From Chenopodium formosanum (taxonomy: Eukaryota > Streptophyta > Magnoliopsida > Caryophyllales > Amaranthaceae), in assembly GCA_024500155.1 (NCBI GenBank), contig CM044860.1, forward strand, positions 5,006,501 through 5,070,500: 64,000 nt of DNA. The letters run 5' to 3'. Position 1 is the first letter of the stretch. Every line of letters starts with the position of its first letter. Made by a program: the position numbers and the translations under genes. The notes below the pieces were generated by a model. It made no database searches and had not been told where the DNA came from. It saw nothing but the letters and a program-made list of their open reading frames with translations. Of the stretch, positions 57,283 to 64,000 are shown piece after piece.

Positions 57283-58380
57283 TCAACTGTTCATCTTCCA
57301 TGCTTCAAAATCAGCCAATCTTAGCAGAAATGAACTAGCATTACGATGTCCACCACCACCATATTTCTCTGAAATAGGAGTTGTGTCTTCACTTTTGACA
57401 CTCCGAAGACTTATTTTAAACATCTGGTCATTCCCAAGCTCGGGAACTTTGTAAACAATAGCTCCGATGCCCCTTAAGTTCTGGTCTTGGCTCTTACAAG
57501 CCAACTGATTCCCAAGTTCACTCCTTAATTCTGAAAGAGCTTCATCTGCGATGACAGCTAGGCAACGCCCGAATGCCCCACCTCCAAGGTTGATTGTAAA
57601 AGATTGCTCAAGAGCATCAGTAATCAACTTTTGCTTATGATCTAAGCTTATAATACCTTGATTTATAACAGATTCAAGGTTTAGTGAGAGCAACTGCTGA
57701 AACACGGAGGGATTTTTATGAAAATCAAATTCTAAATCCTGGTCCTTCAACCCACTGCTAAAAGCTTTGCTATTCTCAAGGCGCCACTTCCAAAGATCTC
57801 CATCCTCGATGTACTCGAAAAGTTTTCTCATTCTATTGAACTCAGCAAGCACAGACTCATGGCTGCCTCTATTTCCTTCACTAAGCTTCTGCTTGAAGTA
57901 ATCATAAGCGATTGTTGCCCCACTCCTCTCCATATCTAACACCTTTGTTACATTCTCACCCAATGAGGTTTCACCACCTAAAGTCTCGATTGCAGTTTTA
58001 TGATGGTCTAGAATGATCACTTTCTCCACCTTGGATGAGAGATCAGCAACAAACCCAGAGGGTCCAACAAAATCTAAAAGATAAACATCACCGATTTCTT
58101 GCAAAGGCAACTGGTCTGCCTTAATGGGACTGTAGACAGTGTTCGGAAAAAATTGAACTGGGGAGGAAGTAGCAGAGAAATAAAGGTGTGCTGCAAGGGC
58201 CGCGAAGGTGCCATCAGGGCAAGGGTAGTGGTAAAGTACAGCAGCTTTCTTCTTTGTGTAATTCATGGCTGCAATTATTGGGTTTCTAATCATGGCTTGT
58301 GGTGAAGCAACGCTTGAGAGCATGGATTTACTTGGATTAGTTGCATAAGGTATAAAAAGCACCTTAAACAATGATTCCAC
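57283..58380 (-). CDS. DHH/DHHA1 phosphoesterase superfamily protein
   Basis: DHH proteins are metal-dependent phosphoesterases acting on nucleotides, short oligonucleotides or polyphosphate; the plant member's substrate is unknown to me. The single-exon frame gives 365 residues. Near residue 50 is HYPCPDGTFAALAA, matching the DxDG-type metal site. Residues near 95-125 carry LLDFVGPSG and IILDHHKTA, the signature DHH motif. Central helices follow (IEDGDLWKW). The C-terminal DHHA1 domain ends with YGGGGHRNASSF, the GGGH substrate-binding motif. Catalytic motifs are all present, so it is probably active. The first 30 residues (MESLFKVLFIPYATNPSKSM) are poor in acids and might be an organelle transit peptide; a second Met before NYTKKKAAV could give a cytosolic form. 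A leader intron runs from 60193 down to 58454. Confidence 0.9.
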   Translation of the reverse strand: MESLFKVLFIPYATNPSKSMLSSVASPQAMIRNPIIAAMNYTKKKAAVLYHYPCPDGTFAALAAHLYFSATSSPVQFFPNTVYSPIKADQLPLQEIGDVYLLDFVGPSGFVADLSSKVEKVIILDHHKTAIETLGGETSLGENVTKVLDMERSGATIAYDYFKQKLSEGNRGSHESVLAEFNRMRKLFEYIEDGDLWKWRLENSKAFSSGLKDQDLEFDFHKNPSVFQQLLSLNLESVINQGIISLDHKQKLITDALEQSFTINLGGGAFGRCLAVIADEALSELRSELGNQLACKSQDQNLRGIGAIVYKVPELGNDQMFKISLRSVKSEDTTPISEKYGGGGHRNASSFLLRLADFEAWKMNS

Positions 58381-58989
58381 ACTTAAAATTCCTGCTATTC
58401 AAAGGCAATCCAACTTTTTGCTCTTTATTAGATCTCCTCCAATTTCGAAACACCTGGCAGATTATAGAATTGATTATATATCAATATAATTAATAAATGA
58501 GCATGAAACTAACATCAGTAATATTACAGTAGCTAAGTAAACAAAAATATATTTAGAAAAGAGTCAATCAATGAGCATGAAACCAACATCAGTGAAGGTT
58601 AATAAGTAAATATGAGAACAGATCAGCTTGTAAATCCATTTCAAATACTCAGCTTGTTAGTAGAGATATGTAATTAAATCCCTTTCCCTCTCAAACGTCA
58701 TAAGATTTGGACTTGAACAAATCTTTTCCACAAAAAGAGGTGCTATCAATTACTAGCTACCCCTCCTAGGCAAATTCTCAGAAGACAAAACACAGCAACT
58801 GACTGCCAATCCCATAAACCCATCCTTTCTAATTGTTACAGCTAACATGTTTTCACTTTCTAAAATGATAAAATGAACACTTCCTATAATCTGATATTGG
58901 TTCATATGATCTTATACTACGTATTTTCTATCGACTGATGATCTGACAGCAACCATCTTATTGGACTGTCATTTGCAACTACCCCATCA

Positions 58990-59235
58990 TTGCTACAAAA
59001 ACTCTTTCATAGTAGCAAACATGAAGCAATATCTTTATCAGCACACATCGTTTGTATTCCGGAATTTTTTGATAAAAGAGGGCAGAATATGCCTTCCTTG
59101 ATCTTTAACAAAGAGGGCGAAATATTACAGTTGCCCTTTGAAACTAATACAAGGCTAAGAGGGCAAGCATGAGGGCGATAAATGTATAAAAGAGGGCGAA
59201 GTAAATCGCCCTCCTTGACCTGATTTCTTGTAGTG
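58990..59235. mobile_element. CACTA-like non-autonomous fragment
   Basis: The right end, on the minus strand, reads CACTACAAGAAATCAGGTC, a typical CACTA (En/Spm) terminus. The left end (TTGCTACAAAAAC, about 58990) is a poor match. The interior repeats GAGGGCGA and GGGCGA words. The left border is uncertain. Confidence 0.5.
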
Positions 59236-59389
59236 TCCAGCACTGAGTGCCAACAATACAAAGTTGGCAGATACAATTAGATCATCTAGCAAAAATGGCT
59301 TCATTTTTCGAGTTGCAACCAACCAACTAGCCCTCACTTCCCTTAACAAAGATCCAATCTTGTCTAAAGAGTAACCCTTTTCAATAATT

Positions 59390-59592
59390 GTTTATGAGGT
59401 AGAGGGAGACCGAAAATGACTTGGTCGGAAGGAGTTAGGAAGGATATGAAGTATTTGGATTTGCTTGATGATGAAGTATTTGATCGTAAGGGATGGAGGA
59501 GGAAGATTTTTGTGGATGACTACATGGAATAATCATTTTTGGTTCATGTAGCCGATCCCACTTATGGACTTAAGGCTTTGATTGATTGATCG
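59390..59592 (+). mobile_element. 5'-truncated RTE-type LINE, 3' end
   Basis: Reads as the C-terminus of a plant LINE reverse transcriptase (RPKMTWSEGVRKDMKYLDLL-like, then DRKGWRRKIFVDDYME and stop), after small changes at the start. It is followed by CATGTAGCCGATCCCACTTA and a TTGATTGATTGA tail, the usual RTE 3' end. The rest of the element is absent. Confidence 0.7.
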
Positions 59593-60340
59593 GTTTCAGT
59601 CTTGTTAGACAAGCACTTTAACTGGGCAAACTTAACACTATCACCCTCACAATTTCCCTATACTTTACAAACCCTAGAAGGTTCAAATATGGCAAATCAC
59701 AGAAATTGATGAGCAAATCATAGCAATTATAAAAAAAAGACTCAATTTTTATAGCAGAATAATACTTCACATTCACAAGAAAAATCACTAGCAATAGAAT
59801 AACTTAAATACATATAGATATCACCAGCAAATTTAGCCATACACAAAAATTTAGGAATTCAATAGAAAAAGAAATCTGAATTAATGAGTGCTAATTAGAT
59901 TCACAACTATAAGAACACCTTAAAGTTAAGCACTTTTTAATCTCGTCTACATCATTGCCCTTTATGGCGGGATTTATGAAAAACAAACAATCTACTCCAT
60001 TGACAGTGAGAAAAGGAGTGCGGACATTACTAATGAAAATAAATCAATAAGGTCTCGACTTTAGTATAAGCAAATCAAGAATATCCCTATTCTTATAAAT
60101 TAATCTGGATTTCATGCCCAGAAATTAAAGCAATCGAAATACTAGTAAATCAACAAGTACAAGAAAGTGAAAGCTGTTGGAGAAAATTAGTACCTGGAGT
60201 TTGAACTCTGAATAACTGCGGGAACAGTTTCCCAATCTCTCTTTCTAAAGCTATGTTATATTTTTTTTGTGTTCTGTCTCATATTAGGGGTTAGATCTCA
60301 AATCAAACTTTGTTGCAAAAGCAAAACTTATTACGCAGTA

Positions 60341-60674
60341 CTCCCTTCGCCCCTTAATACAAAATCTTTTTTGATTTTTGAGCGGAAATTAAAAAGTTAT
60401 AAATTCTTTATAACTAATGATTAAAAGTACGTATGTGCATGTGGAGTTAGAGAGAGACAGAGAGAAAGAAAAAGTAGTTGAGAATAATTGAAGAGATAGA
60501 GAGAGAAAGTATAGAGAATTGATGTTAAAAGTTCAAAAAGTAAAGGAATAAAGATGATAACTCATCAAAAAGAGGATAATAATGTCAAAAAAATCAACAT
60601 TTAAATAGAAAGAAGCATTGTATTTTGATTTACCTAAAAAGGAAATGAGGCTTTGAATTAAGGGACGGAGGAAG
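60341..60674. mobile_element. Stowaway-like MITE (334 bp)
   Basis: Left end CTCCCTTCGCCCCTTAAT and right end ATTAAGGGACGGAGGAAG are inverted, flanked by TA at 60339-60340 and 60675-60676. It lies about 100 bases upstream of the DHH transcript start. Confidence 0.85.
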
Positions 60675-60927
60675 TAATAAATTTGTTAATTTAATGTGAA
60701 CCGGTAAAATCTTTAGCCCTCTCTTTAACAACCAAAAATAAATGTCTATGCTATCGTCAATGGTAAAATAGAAAATAAGAGTAGGGTAAAAAAAACATAA
60801 TTTAAGAATTTTGATATTTTCATTTTTTGGGCAATTTTTTTTAAAGGAAATTACTCCTAATAAAAATGCATTATTTTAACCAAAAAAAAGTGTAATGCTT
60901 TTAAAAAATTATCACATTTGCTAAAGG

Positions 60928-61305
60928 CAAAATTACAATTATTGACATCAACTTTGTGAAGTTTTACAATTATTGACACCAACTTATATTACTTGCTAAA
61001 TTGACACCAACTTGCTATAAAAATTACAAAATTGACATAAATGACACTCAACAACTAATTTTACGTCTTTTAACACTCGTACAAGTATAAAATTCCTCTT
61101 CAACAATCACTTGTTTCAAAAAGTATTTAATGTGTTGGAAAGATAAGACTATATAGATGTCATATGTAGAGTATTATTGAATGTTTAGTGCTTATAACGT
61201 CAAATTTATTTTTTTAAGGAAGTTGGTGTCAATTTTACAAGTGACATTAGTTCGTGTCAATATTTGCAACATACTTTTAAATTGGTGTCAATGAGTGTAA
61301 TTTTG
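60928..61305. mobile_element. Foldback MITE with ~95-bp inverted arms
   Basis: The left arm CAAAATTACA..ATTGACA..ATTGACACCAACTT and the right arm AAGTTGGTGTCAAT..GTGTCAAT..TGTAATTTTG are inverted over nearly 100 bases each, with a loop of about 190 bases. No coding capacity. Confidence 0.75.
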
Positions 61306-61553
61306 TTATTGTTAAAAGCAATACTTACAAAAACAAAAAGAGCATTACAACAATTTTTTAATTTAACAATACAAAATCAAAGCAAACCCAAAAATCCAAT
61401 CTTAACCTCAATCCAAGCATTATTAAAATTTCAACCTTGTTGTTCAAAAGATTCTGGTCAATTTGAACTCGATTTTGGACCCGTGTACAACCCTAACATA
61501 AAATGGTGCTCCATATTATCATAAAGTAGGTGGGGCCCGCCGGTAGGAAATTA

Positions 61554-61561
61554 TTTGGCGG
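61554..61561 (+). promoter_or_regulatory. E2F-type site upstream of the FHA gene
   Basis: TTTGGCGG matches the E2F consensus TTTSGCGS, 235 bases before the ATG. A GGGGCCC patch (61532-61538), as bound by TCP factors, lies just upstream. Both favour expression in dividing cells, by analogy. Confidence 0.4.
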
Positions 61562-61796
61562 GTATTTTCTCTCTCCTCAAACTTTCAGCGTACGATTGTC
61601 ACTCTTCTTCCACCCTCTTAAAAGTGCTGACAATTCATGTTCAAGGGTTTACACACATACAGTGCTTTTACCAACACCCTATTTTCTCTCTCCTCTTCAA
61701 TTCTTCACTCTCAAACACTAATTTTCAATTCACATACCCTAATTTCTTCCCCAAATTCGCAAATTAGGGTTTCATTGCAGCTTACTGTGGATATCA

Positions 61797-63902
61797 ATGC
61801 CGATTGTAGAGGAAAGGAGGCCAGGAATCCAAGTTACGCCGGATCAAAATCCGAGCCCTAGAAAGGTAGAAGATGGTCTAGTTGTATCTCAATCTAGTTC
61901 TTGTCAACCCAAAGATGAACCTTCGCCGGTTAAACCTGTTTCCCCTAAAGACGCCATTATCGCCGTCGCTTCCAAAATCGCTGCGCAACCTCTCCCTTGC
62001 TCTGATCCTGATGTTTGGGGTGTTCTTACTGCTATTTCGAACAATGCTCGTAAGCGGTCTCAGGTAATCGATTCGTAAAACTGATGTATGATATTTTGTA
62101 TGCAAATTGCTAGGGTTTTCTTGTTTTTGAATTAGGTATTGTATTGATTACTGAGAAAAAGGTGTTAGTTTTTTGTGTAGTTTGAGCTAGAATGTTGCAA
62201 ATATTGAATCTTCACTTGGGTGAGATTAGTTATTTAAGATATTGATGTCATCAATGTGGCTTAATAATTCACTACTCGTATTATTGTTCCTTTTACGAAA
62301 TGAACTATGAGAGTAACACTCCGGGTTGAGCCTGGATTTTGAATGTTGTTTGTAGGTGGAAAAGGATGACACTGAATATATGGAAGGAACTAATGTTGGA
62401 ACATTAATGACATTGGTTGTAAAAGTTTGAGTGTTGTTTATGGGAGGGAAAGGATGAGTGGATGTCGCAATTTATTTTGAAGGGGAACATTAACTGGCGC
62501 ATGTTGTGACCAATGATGAAGAAGATTATATAGGTAGGTGTGAGTTTTCTTTACGGATGTTAATGATGATGTGGAATTTTCAAAGAGGAACTATTGTGGA
62601 AAACCTAAATGAGATTGATTATGAGCTGTGAAGAAGATGAGACGGCATCCATCATGCCTGGGAGAACCTCTCGTATAGAAAATTGTTTTGTATGGATAAA
62701 GTATGGAAAAAGGAAGGGGAATACTGTTCTTTTCATTTGGGAATTAGGGTGAGATCTTTGATGTAACTGCATCTAAAATTGTCAATTAAGGGCTTTACAA
62801 TCATTGACAAATGACAATCTTTAGTCAGATTATTGACATAGTGAGTCTAAGGTGGATTGGGTTTTGGAATAGACTAATTTTTTGGTTTATGTAATATGTA
62901 TCACAGGAAATGCAATGTTGAGGATGAGGTGCTCTTAAACGATTTTAAAATTTACAGGATTCTTTAGGAGACAGAGAAAGGTTAGGGTTGATGAAACGAA
63001 GTCTTCCTTTCTAAGGAATCCTTCGTTAATCAAACGAGAACGTGTTTTTAATTTTGTAAGTTACAAGGGTAGGGATAGAAACTGATTTCCTCAGTATGAT
63101 AACTGTCTTAGCATGTTGTTGCTATATTTAGTTAGAGTCCTTAGAGATGTTTGCCATCCATTCACTCCAACTTCATCCTCATGCTTCTTTCATTGGGAAA
63201 AGCTATCACCTTTCCAAATTTAGTAATTACTGATAATGGATCTCCTTAGACTGTCCCATGTTAAATTGAGAGATGAAAAAAGGATCAAGCATACACTACT
63301 TTTGAAGAGGTAGTTCACAATAAATGAAACTGTTAAATCCTTAATTATGAGATGTGTGCATTTTATGTACCCATAAATGTTCCTTTTGCATTGGCAATAC
63401 ACTCATAAAGTGAGTTGAGAGTTGAAAAAACTGTAGCTAAGCGCCTACGCTGAACAAGGCCTTGTTATATTGTAAGTTTCCCATACATTTAAAAAGAAAG
63501 TAATTTTGTGCGATATGCCACAACTTGTATAATTATTCTTCTACCATTGTTGACCTATTTTATTTTAACATGTCAGTTTTTTTCAGTTACTTTCTGACGT
63601 GTTTTTGTGGTCATATTTACCGTGCACTGTAAAATCAAGTCCTGGTATTTATTATTTTTTGAATTTTTTAATCCAATGTTAAGCACTTTAGCTGATTAAT
63701 GGAATATCTGTGAACAGGGAATAAATATTCTATTAACTGCCGATGAGCATCACATTGGACGAGTAGTAGATGACGTGCGTTTTCAGATAGACTCAAATGC
63801 AGTTAGTCAACGACATTGTGCAATCTCTAGGAAAAGAGTTCCCAAGGAAGATGTTGAGAATCCTTATGGTTTCTGCAATGCCGCCTTTCTAAAAGATACA
63901 AG
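61797..63902 (+). CDS. FHA-domain protein, 5' part (first two coding exons)
   Basis: FHA domains bind phosphothreonine peptides, usually in DNA-damage, checkpoint or division pathways. Exon 1 (61797-62063) encodes MPIVEERRPGIQVTPDQNPS and ends AISNNARKRSQ; it is Pro/Ser rich with SPK and SPR sites. Exon 2 (63718-63902) encodes GINILLTADEHHIGRVVDDV, then SNAVSQRHCAISRKR, which fits the FHA core GR...SxxH, and ends FLKDTR before GTTTTTC. The intron is 1.65 kb. Further exons lie beyond the window, so length and other domains are unknown. I cannot name the orthologue. The start is the first ATG after a CT-rich leader, and the frame is open upstream to only a short distance. Confidence 0.75.
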
Positions 63903-64000
63903 GTTTTTCTTTTTCGAAGACGGGCATTTGATGTTATAAAAATATATACCTCATATTTGTAGTGATGCCCCAATACTTTTTTTTAATGTGCAAACTGCAA

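Larger units (their letters stand above)
58454..60193 (-). other. 5'UTR intron of the DHH gene, carrying transposon fragments
   Basis: Minus-strand donor CCAG|GTACTAATTT at 60193 and acceptor GCCAG|GTGTTTCG at 58454 define a 1.74-kb intron, with a first exon of about 60 bases above 60194. Inside are a CACTA-like end (59235), an RTE LINE 3' fragment (59390-59592) and a small duplication (ATGAGCATGAAAC at 58498 and 58573). Confidence 0.55.

Overview
This is a plant nuclear window, almost certainly from a eudicot. Genes are split by short AT-rich introns. SF3B1, a FLA8/FLA10-type arabinogalactan protein, a CYP18-1-like cyclophilin and FAR1-type transposases are all plant-like. Intergenic DNA is AT-rich and full of MITEs, microsatellites and transposon remnants. 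Frequent TACTCCGT/ACGGAGTA motifs are compatible with Amaranthaceae or a related group, but that is a weak inference.

Layout. 1-2.3 kb: a terminal-inverted-repeat (TIR) element with a 21-bp repeat array. 3.35-4.05 kb: a broken acidic-protein gene. About 4.9-16.46 kb: a decayed autonomous Helitron on the minus strand, with a Rep/PIF1-helicase gene carrying at least five in-frame stops, an RPA gene with one stop, and a likely 5' terminus at 16462. 18.2-22.0 kb: intact SF3B1 with an uninterrupted coding region. 22.8-23.4 kb: an IQD-gene remnant. 26.6-27.8 kb: a fasciclin-like arabinogalactan protein (minus). 31.5-37.1 kb: a seven-exon Vms1/ANKZF1 release-factor homologue (minus). 38.4-40.9 kb: a TVP38/TMEM64 membrane protein (minus). 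41.1-50.7 kb: a large Mutator-like element (MULE) with convergent genes for a C48/Ulp1-like protease (plus) and a FAR1-type transposase (minus), with GGGTNACTTT minisatellites in its introns and spacer. 51.46-52.66 kb: a second copy, reversed, of the TIR element at the start of the window, here holding an NFD6-like gene fragment. 53.4-56.2 kb: a CYP18-1/PPIL3 cyclophilin. 57.3-60.2 kb: a DHH/DHHA1 phosphoesterase-like gene (minus) whose 5'UTR intron contains CACTA and RTE-LINE fragments. 61.8 kb to the end: the first two coding exons of an FHA-domain gene that runs out of the window.

The host genes do not form an operon-like unit. SF3B1 and the PPIL3-type cyclophilin are both linked to the spliceosome; Vms1/ANKZF1 acts in ribosome-associated quality control; the others are independent. 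The most unusual parts are the MULE, with its dispersed one-family minisatellite and a tandemly duplicated transposase 3' end whose two copies carry different lesions; the paired TIR elements with 21-bp arrays; and the Helitron, whose helicase lacks its C-terminal half and could be spliced in frame to RPA.

Exon borders were read by eye from GT/AG sites and reading-frame continuity. They are internally consistent (the exon sums keep frame) but have no transcript support.
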